From Labilithrix sp. (GTDB lineage: Bacteria > Myxococcota > Polyangia > Polyangiales > Polyangiaceae): a DNA stretch of 33,652 nucleotides. The notes under the pieces are model-generated. The model was not told the origin of the DNA and made no database searches. It saw only the letters and a program-made list of their open reading frames with translations. Each line of letters starts with the position of its first letter. The first letter of the stretch is position 1. Location of the stretch: positions 1-33,652 of the forward strand of contig JAQBQL010000233.1 in assembly GCA_028287035.1 (NCBI GenBank), in the 5' to 3' direction. Below, piece after piece: positions 22,343 through 30,847 of the stretch. The translations under genes and the position numbers were made by a program.

Positions 22343-25300
22343 GCGGCGAGGGAAAACCGGTGGTGGACTTCCCCCTCTCGCGGAACCAGGTCGGCCTCTG
22401 GTGGGACTGGCAGCTCGCGCCGGCACGGCCCATCTACAACACGGCGTCGGCCTTTCGCGTGAAAGCGGGCCTCGACGTGGACGCGCTGCGGCGGGGCTTC
22501 CAGCGAATCATCGATCGCCACGGCTCCTTCCGGTCGACCGTGGTGCGCGGCGCGGACGGGCGCGTCCTCCAGCGACGCCACGACACGTGGCAAGCGCCGT
22601 TCGAGCTCCACGACGCGTCGCAGCTCTCCGAGGACGAGCTCCAGCGCGAGCTGCTGCGCGCGCACGAGGCGCCCGTCGACCTGGGGACGCAGAGCAGCGT
22701 GGAGCTCCATGTCTTCACGCTGTCCGCTGGCGAGCACATGGTGCTGCTGCGGTTCCACCACCTCTTCCACGACTTCGGGTCGACCGACGGGCTCCACGGT
22801 GAGCTCTTCGAGGCCTACGCGGCGGAGCTGGAGGGTCGCGCGCCCGACTGGGCTCCGCTCACCGGCCAGTACGACGACTTCGTGCGAGAGGAGCAGGCGT
22901 TCCTCGCGAGCGACGAGGCGCAGCGCTCGCTCGATTTCTGGCGCGCGCGCCTCGCCGACCTCACCACCGACATCGATCTTCCGACCGATGGGCGCGCCGG
23001 CAGCACGCGCGCCGGAGCCACCTTCACGTGTGGCCTCGGCGGACGTGACGCGCTCGCCCGGTTCTGCAAGGCAAACGCGGTATCGCGGTATCGCGTGCTG
23101 CTGGCGGCCTACGTCGCCCTCCTGAATCGATATTCGAGCCAGCGCCATTTCGCAGTGGGCACCCCCGTCGATTGCCGGAGCACGAAGTACCCGGGGGTGG
23201 CCGGCTACTTCGCCAACCTGCTGCCGTTCGCATTCCACGTGGACGCAGACATGTCGTTCACGGACCTCGTGAAGCACGTCGATGGGGTGGTGACCGAGAG
23301 CCTCGCGCATCGCTTCATTCCCTTCCCCACCCTCATCGAGAAGCTCTGGACGGGACCGCGCGGCGGACCGACCCCGTTCTTTCGCACCACGTTCGCGCTG
23401 ACGAAGGCGGTGCGGTGCCCGGCACTGAATCGCTCGCAGATGTCGACCCACCTTCCGTGGAGCGCGTCGGTCGCGGGGCTCGACCTCGGCTCTCCGCCGC
23501 CCCTGCCGCAGCAGGAGGGCCACTTCGACCTGAGCTTCTGGCTCTACGACCTCGATGCCGACGGGCTCGCGCTGGAGGTGAAGTACGACCCGCAGCTCTT
23601 CTCGGCGGACGCCGCGCGGCGCATCGCCGGGCACTACAAGAGACTCCTCGAGGGCGCGCTGCGTGCGCCGGAGGCGAGCCTGCGCTCGTACGAGCTGCTC
23701 GGCGACGAGGAGCGAGGACGCATCGTCCGTGCCCTGCGTCCTGACGCGCCTCGCTTCGAGCCGGAGCCGGCCCATGCTGCGTTCGCGCGGAGCGTCGCCG
23801 CCCGGCCGGGCGCCATCGCGCTGAGGCACGGCGGCGTCGACTGGACGTACGAGCGCACCGCGCGCTGGGCGGACGCACTCGCCGCCGATCTGCAGGCGCG
23901 GGGCGTCGCCGCCGGGCAGCTCGTCACCGTCCTGCTACCGAAGTCGCTCGAGGCGGTCGGGGCGATGCTCGGGATCCTCCGGGCGGGGTGCGCATTCCTT
24001 CCGGTCGACCCGACGTACCCGCCCGAGCGCATCGCGTTCATGCTGAAGGACTCCGGGACGCGCATCGCGGTGACGAACGCCGCGCTCGCCGGGCTCTTGC
24101 CGGAAGGGGTCGAGCACATCGACGTCGCGGCGGAGCGGACCGGAGCGCCGGCGGCGAGGCCCATCACGGCTTCGTCGCTCGCGTACGTCATCTACACGTC
24201 GGGCTCGACGGGGACGCCGAAGGGCGTGCTCGTTCCCCACCGAGGAGTCGCGAACCTCGCGCGGGCGCTGGTCGCCGACTGGAGCCTCGACGAGCGATCA
24301 CGCCTCTTCGCGTTCGCGCCGCTCAGCTTCGACGCCTGCATCGCGGACATCTTCCCCACGCTCATGGCCGGCGGAACGCTTCACCTCGGCGAGGAGCCGT
24401 GGCCGAAGGCCGGGCACTTCCTGTCCGGCTTCCTGGCGCGCGAGCGCATCTCGCACGTGACGCTGCCGCCCTCGGTCTGGCTCTCGATGCCGAACGTTCC
24501 GCTCCCGGATCTCCTCGTCGGGGTCTCGGCCGGCGAGCCCTGTCCGCGCGAGGTCACGCTGCGCTGGGGAACGTCGCGCGCGTTCTTCAACAACTACGGG
24601 CCGACCGAGATCACCGTCTGCGCCACGACGAAGCGCTGTCGCCCCGGGGAGACGCCGACCATCGGCGCGCCGATCCCCGGCATCGCGGCGTACGTGCTCG
24701 ATGCGTCGCTGAAGGAGGTGCCGATCGGCGTCGCCGGCGAGCTGTGCCTCACCGGCGAGGGGCTCGCCGACGGGTACCTCGGCCGCGAGGAGCTCACCCG
24801 CGAACGCTTCGTGCCCGTGCCCGGTGACCCGCACGCGCGCATGTACCGGACCGGCGACGTCGTGCGCTTGCTCGGGTCCGGCGAGCTCGAGTTCGTCGGC
24901 CGCACCGACGAGCAGGTCAAGATCCGCGGCTTCCGGATCGAGCTCGCCGAGGTGGAGGACGCCCTCCGCGCGCTCGACGGGATCGAGGACGTCGCGGTCG
25001 CCGTTCGCGCGCAGGGTGAGGCTCGGGTCCTCGTCGCGTACGTCGTCGGCGACGCCGAGGATGTCCTGCAACGCGCGCGCGCGCATCTCCCGGGGCACAT
25101 GGTCCCGTCGGCGGTGGTCCGCGTCGGGACGCTGCCTCGGTCGCCCAGCGGCAAGGTGGACCGCGCCGCGCTGCCGGCGCCGGAGCTCACGACCCCGGGA
25201 GCGGCGCCGCTGGTCGGCCCGGTCGAGCAGACGATCGCCGGCGCCTGGGAGACCGTCCTCGGCCACGCGCGCTTCGGTCCGCTCGACGACTTCTTCACGG

Positions 25301-26070
25301 TGGGCGGCGACTCGCTGACTGCCGTGCAGGTCCTTCATGTGCTCGAGCAGAGCCTTCACACGGCGTTCGCGCCCGACGCGCTGATGCGCGCGAGCTCGAT
25401 CCGTGGGCTCGCCCGCCTCGTGACCGGCACGGACGCCGCGGGCACCGTGGTCGAGCTCGTGGCGTCCAGCTCGAGCAAGCGCCCGATCGTCCTCGTCCAT
25501 CCCGCGGGCGGCGACGTGAGCGTCTACCGCCGCTTGACCGACCGGCTGCGCGGCGACCGGCGCATCCTCGCGGTCCGGTCACCGCGCACCTTCGACAGCG
25601 AAGCGGACGAGGCGAGCCTCACCTCGCTCGCGGCGCGCTACGTGGCCGACCTCCGCGACGCGGGCGCCGGCAGCTATCACCTCGTGGGCTGGTCACTCGG
25701 CGGGGTGATCGCGCAGGAGATGTCGCGACTTCTCGGCGAGCACGAGCGCGGCTCACTCTTCCTGCTCGATGCGAGCCCGAGCTTCCCGCGCGATGCGGTC
25801 CCGGACGTTGCCTCTGCGGCCCGTCCCGAGCTCCTCGCGCATCACGCGGGCCTGTACCGCGAGCACGCGGCGCGACCGTCGCCTGCGGTCGCCTCCGTCT
25901 GGTGGGCGGAAGGCGGGGTCCATGCGCTCGGCGCGTGGGCATCCTTGTGTAAGGTCGTCAGCGAGGACGTGGTCGCCGCTACTCACGAGGGGCTGCTGTT
26001 GCCACCTCATATCGAGCGAGTTGCGGCGAAAATTGTGGAGCGGATCGAGGCAGGCGAATCGGCGGGGTGA
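22339..26070 (+). CDS. Single-module NRPS: C-A-T-TE
   Basis: 1243 residues from a GTG overlapping the previous TGA as GTGA; a GTG at 22360, with GAGGG upstream, is an equally good start. The condensation domain (about 10-440) has HHLFHDF at 140-146, with Phe where Gly is usual after the Asp. The adenylation domain (about 480-960) has YTSGSTGTPKG (619-629), YGPTE (753-757) and YRTGDVVR. The carrier has VGGDSL with Ser992, and the thioesterase GWSLGG with Ser1119. Aligned by eye to GrsA-PheA the specificity residues read D-A-A-T-V-A-N-V-C-K, close to Phe/Tyr codes, so an aromatic amino acid is likely. No MbtH, stand-alone carrier or Sfp gene is in the window. The module would condense one amino acid with an activated acid and release it. 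Confidence 0.92.
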   Translation: MSGEGKPVVDFPLSRNQVGLWWDWQLAPARPIYNTASAFRVKAGLDVDALRRGFQRIIDRHGSFRSTVVRGADGRVLQRRHDTWQAPFELHDASQLSEDELQRELLRAHEAPVDLGTQSSVELHVFTLSAGEHMVLLRFHHLFHDFGSTDGLHGELFEAYAAELEGRAPDWAPLTGQYDDFVREEQAFLASDEAQRSLDFWRARLADLTTDIDLPTDGRAGSTRAGATFTCGLGGRDALARFCKANAVSRYRVLLAAYVALLNRYSSQRHFAVGTPVDCRSTKYPGVAGYFANLLPFAFHVDADMSFTDLVKHVDGVVTESLAHRFIPFPTLIEKLWTGPRGGPTPFFRTTFALTKAVRCPALNRSQMSTHLPWSASVAGLDLGSPPPLPQQEGHFDLSFWLYDLDADGLALEVKYDPQLFSADAARRIAGHYKRLLEGALRAPEASLRSYELLGDEERGRIVRALRPDAPRFEPEPAHAAFARSVAARPGAIALRHGGVDWTYERTARWADALAADLQARGVAAGQLVTVLLPKSLEAVGAMLGILRAGCAFLPVDPTYPPERIAFMLKDSGTRIAVTNAALAGLLPEGVEHIDVAAERTGAPAARPITASSLAYVIYTSGSTGTPKGVLVPHRGVANLARALVADWSLDERSRLFAFAPLSFDACIADIFPTLMAGGTLHLGEEPWPKAGHFLSGFLARERISHVTLPPSVWLSMPNVPLPDLLVGVSAGEPCPREVTLRWGTSRAFFNNYGPTEITVCATTKRCRPGETPTIGAPIPGIAAYVLDASLKEVPIGVAGELCLTGEGLADGYLGREELTRERFVPVPGDPHARMYRTGDVVRLLGSGELEFVGRTDEQVKIRGFRIELAEVEDALRALDGIEDVAVAVRAQGEARVLVAYVVGDAEDVLQRARAHLPGHMVPSAVVRVGTLPRSPSGKVDRAALPAPELTTPGAAPLVGPVEQTIAGAWETVLGHARFGPLDDFFTVGGDSLTAVQVLHVLEQSLHTAFAPDALMRASSIRGLARLVTGTDAAGTVVELVASSSSKRPIVLVHPAGGDVSVYRRLTDRLRGDRRILAVRSPRTFDSEADEASLTSLAARYVADLRDAGAGSYHLVGWSLGGVIAQEMSRLLGEHERGSLFLLDASPSFPRDAVPDVASAARPELLAHHAGLYREHAARPSPAVASVWWAEGGVHALGAWASLCKVVSEDVVAATHEGLLLPPHIERVAAKIVERIEAGESAG

Positions 26071-26087
26071 TAATCTCGGAGGTGAAC

Positions 26088-27332
26088 ATGAGTCATCTCC
26101 GTCTCGCGTCCCTGTCCGCGGTTCTTGGTGTTGGCTGCACGCTCCTGGGTCTCGTCGCGTGCAGCTCGAGTGAGAGCGACAACAAGACCGGAGCGACGGA
26201 CGTGAACAGCGCGTGCGAGTCGGCGCTCGACGTCCAGCGCTTCCGCTCCCTCGCCATCGTCGAGGAAGAAGTGATCGGCGATGCGCGCGCGCGGAACGAC
26301 GTCGACGGGCCGTGGAGCTTCCGTCGCCGGATGGAGGAGCTCGCGCTGCCGGGCGAGGATCCGACGGCGCTGACGCTCGCGTGGCTCGGCACCTGGCGCA
26401 CCGCCGCGAAGGTGAACCTGTTCGACGTCGCGGCGCGCCCGATGGTCGAGCAGAAGGCATTCTGCAACTGGCTCCGCGCGACGCCTGCGAACGGCTGCGA
26501 CGCCAGCTGCACCACGTGCACCGAGCGCAAGTTCGATCTCGCCCGGGCTCCGTTCCGGCTGCTCGGGATCACGAACCGCGCCGACCAGGAGATCACGGTC
26601 CCGGAGGCGACCACTGCCGGTGAGGTCCGTTACACGTACGGGCTCACGCAGGGCGCCGCCGACGACCCCGCGTCGGCGCCGATGTTCATGTCCGTCATCT
26701 TCGAGTACCACCAGCCGCTCAAGGGTCGGTCGCGCAAGGAGCTCGCGCAGAAGTGGTACGCGCTCGGTCAGCACGCGGCGCCGGACGAGGCCTTCAAGTC
26801 CGAGCTCGATGGGCTGCTCCGCGATCTCACCGGACCTGGCGCCGAGCCCGGACGCTCGCGCGGGAGCTCGATCCGTCAGGTGCGCACGAACGAGCGCGAG
26901 TTCGACTGGCAGTGGGACATGCGCGAGTACGTCGTGACCGACGCCGGCTTCTCGCTCTCCGGCACGCAGAACACGCCTGACCAGTCGGTCAACGGCTCGG
27001 CCGCGTTCACGCGTTTCCTGAAGGACAACCGCGCGGCGGTCCTCGCGGGCCAGCACGTCCTGCCGCCGCAGCTCGCGGGCGGCGGCGTCGGGATCATCGC
27101 CACGTGGAATGCGCCCGGCGCCGAGACCGACGTGCTCCAGGCGTTCTCACGCGAGACGTGCAACGGCTGTCACCAGAACAAGATGAACGACTTCAACTTG
27201 CACATGTCGCCGTTCAAGTCGGGTATCGCCAAGCTGTCGCCGTTCATGAACGACCCCGCGAACCCCGCGAAGGACGACCTCGGGGCGCGCGAGGCTTACA
27301 TGCGCGGGCAGCTCTGCGGAACGATCCTCTGA
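26088..27332 (+). CDS. Lipoprotein with a C-terminal haem c motif
   Basis: 414 residues from the ATG at 26088, directly after CGGAGGTGAAC. A lipoprotein signal ends in LLGLVAC. The body is unrecognised: a pair of Cys motifs (CDASCTTC) lies about a third of the way in, followed by a long soluble region with WLGTWRTAAKVNLFD and FEYHQPLKGRSRKE. Near the end ETCNGCHQNK gives a single CxxCH haem-binding site. The family is one of the large myxobacterial lipoproteins of unknown function with a terminal haem. It begins 17 bases after the NRPS stop with a strong ribosome site, so it may be co-transcribed. Its role might be electron transfer at the envelope, together with the di-haem lipoprotein at 8833-10083, but this is a guess. 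Confidence 0.75.
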   Translation: MSHLRLASLSAVLGVGCTLLGLVACSSSESDNKTGATDVNSACESALDVQRFRSLAIVEEEVIGDARARNDVDGPWSFRRRMEELALPGEDPTALTLAWLGTWRTAAKVNLFDVAARPMVEQKAFCNWLRATPANGCDASCTTCTERKFDLARAPFRLLGITNRADQEITVPEATTAGEVRYTYGLTQGAADDPASAPMFMSVIFEYHQPLKGRSRKELAQKWYALGQHAAPDEAFKSELDGLLRDLTGPGAEPGRSRGSSIRQVRTNEREFDWQWDMREYVVTDAGFSLSGTQNTPDQSVNGSAAFTRFLKDNRAAVLAGQHVLPPQLAGGGVGIIATWNAPGAETDVLQAFSRETCNGCHQNKMNDFNLHMSPFKSGIAKLSPFMNDPANPAKDDLGAREAYMRGQLCGTIL

Positions 27333-27333
27333 G

Positions 27334-27888
27334 TCACTTCGGGGCGGGCGCCGTTCCGTAGGGATCCTCGTCGCGCATCGGGCCCTTCTTCAGGGCCGAC
27401 GGCGCGACGCCGGGCGCGGCGGCGTTCCCGTACGGATCCTCGTTGACCATCGGCGCCGGCGCGCGTCGCGGGCGCGTCGTGTCCGAGGGCGCCGGGGCGG
27501 CGGCCGGCGGAGTCGGCGCGGCGGCGACGGCAGGCTCGGGCGGCGCTTCGACCTTCGACTTGGCGCCTCGGCCAGCGCCAGGCTTGCGCGTTCCGCTGGC
27601 GGTCGTACCGCGACGGTCCGCGGACGGCATGATGTCGCGACCGGCGTCGGCCTCGACGTTGGCGGCTGCTGCCGCGCCTGCATCGGTGGCGACCGGTACG
27701 GCGTCGGCAGCGGCGGACGCCGTCGCGGCGGCCTGCGGCTGCGGCTGCGGCTCGACCAGGGGCGCCGCGTCGGCGGCCGCCTCCTGTCGCGGGCTCCCGT
27801 TCTGGCAGCCCCCGACGGCCGGAACGAAGGCGAAGACGACGACGGCGAGGAGAGAGCGGCAGGCGGAAGCGTCGCGGGTGGATTTCAC
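27334..27888 (-). CDS. Ala/Pro-rich lipoprotein with DPYG repeats
   Basis: 184 residues from the GTG at 27888, preceded by AAGGGA at a good distance; a GTG at 27903 is possible. The signal ends in VGGC. Beyond it the protein is low complexity (Ala, Pro, Gln), with a basic patch (KPGAGRGAKSK). The C-terminus carries two copies of a short element, NEDPYGNAAAP and RDEDPYGTAPAP. It is probably disordered, anchored to a membrane. It lies 37 bases after the kinase gene at 27926 on the same strand, so likely belongs to the kinase operon. Its stop is only one base from the convergent haem lipoprotein gene. No function is recognised. Confidence 0.65.
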   Translation of the reverse strand: MKSTRDASACRSLLAVVVFAFVPAVGGCQNGSPRQEAAADAAPLVEPQPQPQAAATASAAADAVPVATDAGAAAAANVEADAGRDIMPSADRRGTTASGTRKPGAGRGAKSKVEAPPEPAVAAAPTPPAAAPAPSDTTRPRRAPAPMVNEDPYGNAAAPGVAPSALKKGPMRDEDPYGTAPAPK

Positions 27889-27925
27889 GAGGGGTCCCTT
27901 CACGAGGTGGTGCTGTGCAAGTCGT

Positions 27926-29020
27926 TCAAGAAGCGGGGCTCGATCCCTCGGGCACCCACATCGCGCCGCTCAGCGTCGAGGACGTCGGCCCATCGTCGAG
28001 ATCGGACGTGACCGTCTCGATGGGCAGGCGGACGGCCGCGAGCTGCGCGGCCATCGTGCGGGCATCCGGCTGCCGATCGTTGGGGTCCTTCGACATCGCC
28101 TGCGCGATGATGGCTTCGAGCTCGGGCGGGCAGCCCCGGCGCCGCTGCGAGAGTGGCCGGGGCTTGGCGCGCAGGATGTTCACCTGCAGCTCGAGCCGCG
28201 AGCTCGCCGCGAACGGGTGCCGCCCGCAGATCGCCTCGTACAGCATCACGCCGACCGAGAAGACGTCCGAGCAAGGGCCGGTCGCGTTGCCCTCGAGCTG
28301 CTCGGGCGCCATGTATTGCAGCGTTCCGCAGGCGACCCCTGGCCGCGTGGTGGGGTCGGAACGGTGCGCGCCGAGATCGCGCGCGAGCCCGAAATCGAGG
28401 AGCTTCACGGCCGGATCCTGCGAGCTGCCGCGATCGACGAGGAAGATGTTCTCGGGCTTCAGATCGCGATGGATGATCCGCGCGTCGTGCGCGGCGGCGA
28501 GGCCGGCCAGCACCTGGAGGAAGATGTCGACCACCGCGCGGACCGGCGGATGCGCGACGCGCCTCATCCAGGCGGCGAGCGCCTGGCCGCGCAGATGCTC
28601 GAGGACCAGGTACGGATCGCCGCTCGCGAGCACGCCGTCGTCGATCACGCTGCAGATGTTCGGGTGGCGGACGGCGCCGGCGAGCTTCGCTTCGCGCGCG
28701 AGACGCGCGACGACCTCGGGCGAGCTCGCGTGCGGCCGGACCACCTTCACCGCGACGGTCGTTCCGAGCGCGATCGCCTCGGCCTCGTAGACGACGCCCA
28801 TGCCGCCCGAGCCGATCGCGCGCGTGATGCGGTACTTGCCGTCGAGCAGTGTTCCCACGAAGGGCGACGTGTCGAAGACCGCGAGCTTCGATCGCGACGC
28901 GCGCGCAGCCTTCGTGTCGTGGATCGCGTCGTCCAGCGCGCGCCCCGTGGCGGCGCAGAACCGGAGAGAGAGCGCATGAGGCTGCGCGCAGTGCGGACAC
29001 CAACGAAAGCCAGGCGTCAT
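27926..29020 (-). CDS. Hanks-type Ser/Thr protein kinase with N-terminal zinc-ribbon-like segment
   Basis: 364 residues from the ATG at 29020, with GAGGGGG upstream. A CPHC (8-11) and Cys22 suggest a partial zinc ribbon with the fourth Cys missing. The kinase domain follows (about 63-330): GSGGMG (70-75), VAVKV with Lys92, HRDLKPEN (184-191), LLDFGLA with DFG at 209-211, and YMAPEQLEG. All catalytic residues are present, so an active kinase is expected. There is no transmembrane segment. Its start overlaps the TGA of the upstream kinase gene as ATGA. A substrate cannot be read from sequence; the FHA domains at 14357 and 31789 are candidates to recognise phosphothreonines made by such kinases. 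Confidence 0.9.
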   Translation of the reverse strand: MTPGFRWCPHCAQPHALSLRFCAATGRALDDAIHDTKAARASRSKLAVFDTSPFVGTLLDGKYRITRAIGSGGMGVVYEAEAIALGTTVAVKVVRPHASSPEVVARLAREAKLAGAVRHPNICSVIDDGVLASGDPYLVLEHLRGQALAAWMRRVAHPPVRAVVDIFLQVLAGLAAAHDARIIHRDLKPENIFLVDRGSSQDPAVKLLDFGLARDLGAHRSDPTTRPGVACGTLQYMAPEQLEGNATGPCSDVFSVGVMLYEAICGRHPFAASSRLELQVNILRAKPRPLSQRRRGCPPELEAIIAQAMSKDPNDRQPDARTMAAQLAAVRLPIETVTSDLDDGPTSSTLSGAMWVPEGSSPAS

Positions 29021-30621
29021 GGATTCCCCCTCGTGCCACCGCCAGCTTGCCACGGATCGGTCGTATCGAGAGACGTCTTCGGGCCTCCGGGACGCGCGCT
29101 GGACGTCGCGCGAGCTCCGCTCGTCACGGGCGAATCGGGCGGAGGCGCCGCTGGCGGCTGCCCGTCGCGGGATCGGGCCGTCGATGCCGACTGTCTTGCG
29201 GTGCGGGCGGTTGCCGCGAGCACCGCGCTCGTGGCGCCCGCCGCGGCGAGACCGTCGGCCGTCGATCCCGCGGCCAATGCCTTGGCGGCGGTCGAGCGTA
29301 CCGAGAGCTCGTTCGCGCTGGGGTCGACCTGCGCGGGCACGCGGGCGCCGCCCTCACCGGCCCGGCTACGCAGCTCGAGCGTCGACGACGCGAGCAGCAG
29401 GACGAGCGTTACCAGCACGATGGAGGCTGCCGCAGCGATGAGTCGCCGCGCGCGCGTTCGTCGGGGAGCCGCGCGCAGCGGCGGAGGCTCGCCGGAGATC
29501 GCCTGCGGCTCGTTCGCGACTGCCGGCGCGCCGGGCGGCTCCGCGCCGGCGAGCGCGGCCGGGAGGCTCATCAGCTCGGTCGCTTCGGTCGAGGTCGACG
29601 GCTCGGCGCGCTCGGCGGAGGCTGCCGCGCGCAGCCTCGCGGATTGAGGCACCGAGTCCTCGCGCCCGGCGCGCTCGACGACGGCGCGCACCGCGGCGCG
29701 ATCCTTCTCGAAGAGAGACGCCGCATAGGGCCCGAGCCGCCGGCGCGCATCGAGGATCTTGTCACCCAGGAACGCCTCGAGATCCTGACGCACCGCCGCC
29801 GCCGTGCCGTACCGATCGTCGGGATCGTAGGCGAGCGCCTTGCGGCAGATGGCGTCGATCGCGGGGGGCACGTCGGGCTGCGCCGCGCGCGGTGAGCGCT
29901 CGAAGTCACCGGAGATGAGGCGCGTGACGAGGGACTCCTCGTCGCCTTGCGGCCAGAACCGACGACCGGTGGCCGCCTCCCAGAGCATGACGCCGACCGC
30001 GAACACGTCTGTCCGGCGGTCGACGTCCCTGCCCATCGCCTGCTCCGGCGACATGTAGCGAATCTTGCCCTTCACGATGCCGTGCTTCGTCTCGACGGCG
30101 CGTCCGGTCGCCTTCGCGATGCCGAAGTCGACGACCTTCACGATGCCCTCGTACGTGACGAAGACGTTGTGAGGCGTGACGTCACGATGGACGATCCCGA
30201 GCGGCGTGCCGTCGTAGTCGGCGAGCGCGTGCGCATGGTCGAGCCCGGCGAGCGTGTCGGCGATGATGACGTAGGAGAGATCGCGATCGAGCGGCGTTCC
30301 GCGACGGGCGCCGCGCCGCTGCAGCCGGCGGAGCGGTTGGCCGTCGAGGAACTCGAGCGCGAGGAAGTACTCGTCGTTCTCGAAGCCGACCTCCAGCGTC
30401 TGCACGACGTTCGGGTGGTTCAGCCGCGCGGTGATCCGCGCCTCGTCCACGAGCATGGCGATGAACTCGGGATCGTGCGCGAGGTGCTCGCGGACCCGCT
30501 TCAGCACGACGAGCTTCGTGAAGCCGGTGCCCGCGGGTCCCCGGCACATCGCGAGCAGGACGTCGGCCATTCCGCCGTGTCCGAGCTCTGCGATGATCCG
30601 GTACTTTCCGAGGCTTGCCAT
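29017..30621 (-). CDS. Membrane-anchored Hanks-type Ser/Thr protein kinase
   Basis: 534 residues. The ATG at 30621 follows CAGGGACGCGGGACC and gives a start right at the kinase domain (MASLGKYRIIAELGHGGMAD). The catalytic loop is HRDVTPHN (145-152), a variant common in myxobacterial kinases, Lys41 is the ATP lysine, DFG is 165-167, and YMSPEQAMG follows. A single transmembrane helix (about 394-413, IAAAASIVLVTLVLLLASS) leads to an Ala/Ser/Thr-rich extracytoplasmic tail. It is the first gene of the kinase pair operon. Confidence 0.9.
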   Translation of the reverse strand: MASLGKYRIIAELGHGGMADVLLAMCRGPAGTGFTKLVVLKRVREHLAHDPEFIAMLVDEARITARLNHPNVVQTLEVGFENDEYFLALEFLDGQPLRRLQRRGARRGTPLDRDLSYVIIADTLAGLDHAHALADYDGTPLGIVHRDVTPHNVFVTYEGIVKVVDFGIAKATGRAVETKHGIVKGKIRYMSPEQAMGRDVDRRTDVFAVGVMLWEAATGRRFWPQGDEESLVTRLISGDFERSPRAAQPDVPPAIDAICRKALAYDPDDRYGTAAAVRQDLEAFLGDKILDARRRLGPYAASLFEKDRAAVRAVVERAGREDSVPQSARLRAAASAERAEPSTSTEATELMSLPAALAGAEPPGAPAVANEPQAISGEPPPLRAAPRRTRARRLIAAAASIVLVTLVLLLASSTLELRSRAGEGGARVPAQVDPSANELSVRSTAAKALAAGSTADGLAAAGATSAVLAATARTARQSASTARSRDGQPPAAPPPDSPVTSGARATSSARPGGPKTSLDTTDPWQAGGGTRGNP

Positions 30622-30699
30622 GGTCCCGCGTCCCTGCGGGATCCAGCAAGACCCGATCCGCGGCGAGATCGCGGGGAACCGCCGTCGCGAGGTCGTGAC

Positions 30700-30718
30700 T
30701 GTGGTGCGCCGAACCACA
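30700..30718. promoter_or_regulatory. Short inverted repeat between divergent kinase and tail-anchored protein genes
   Basis: TGTGGT and ACCACA are exact complements seven bases apart, 79 bases upstream of the kinase ATG. It is a possible operator for the kinase operon. I found no clear -35/-10 pair around it. Confidence 0.25.
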
Positions 30719-30847
30719 TCTGTGGACGGAGCCACCTCATCGCTACGCACGCCTGCGCCACTGAGCCGCGCAGCCCTCAACTCTCTCGCCGGGCGGCCGT
30801 TTAAGACCTAAGCTCGCTCGTTCCCAGCGGCACCGGAAGTCCGCGCC

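Noticed and set aside
22330..25500. Long minus-strand frames over the NRPS
   Set aside because: Arg/Glu-rich antisense products without motifs, opposite well-defined C, A, T and TE domains.
27443..29647. 734-residue plus-strand frame over the kinases
   Set aside because: Antisense shadow; kinase motifs HRDLKPEN, HRDVTPHN and DFG are on the minus strand.
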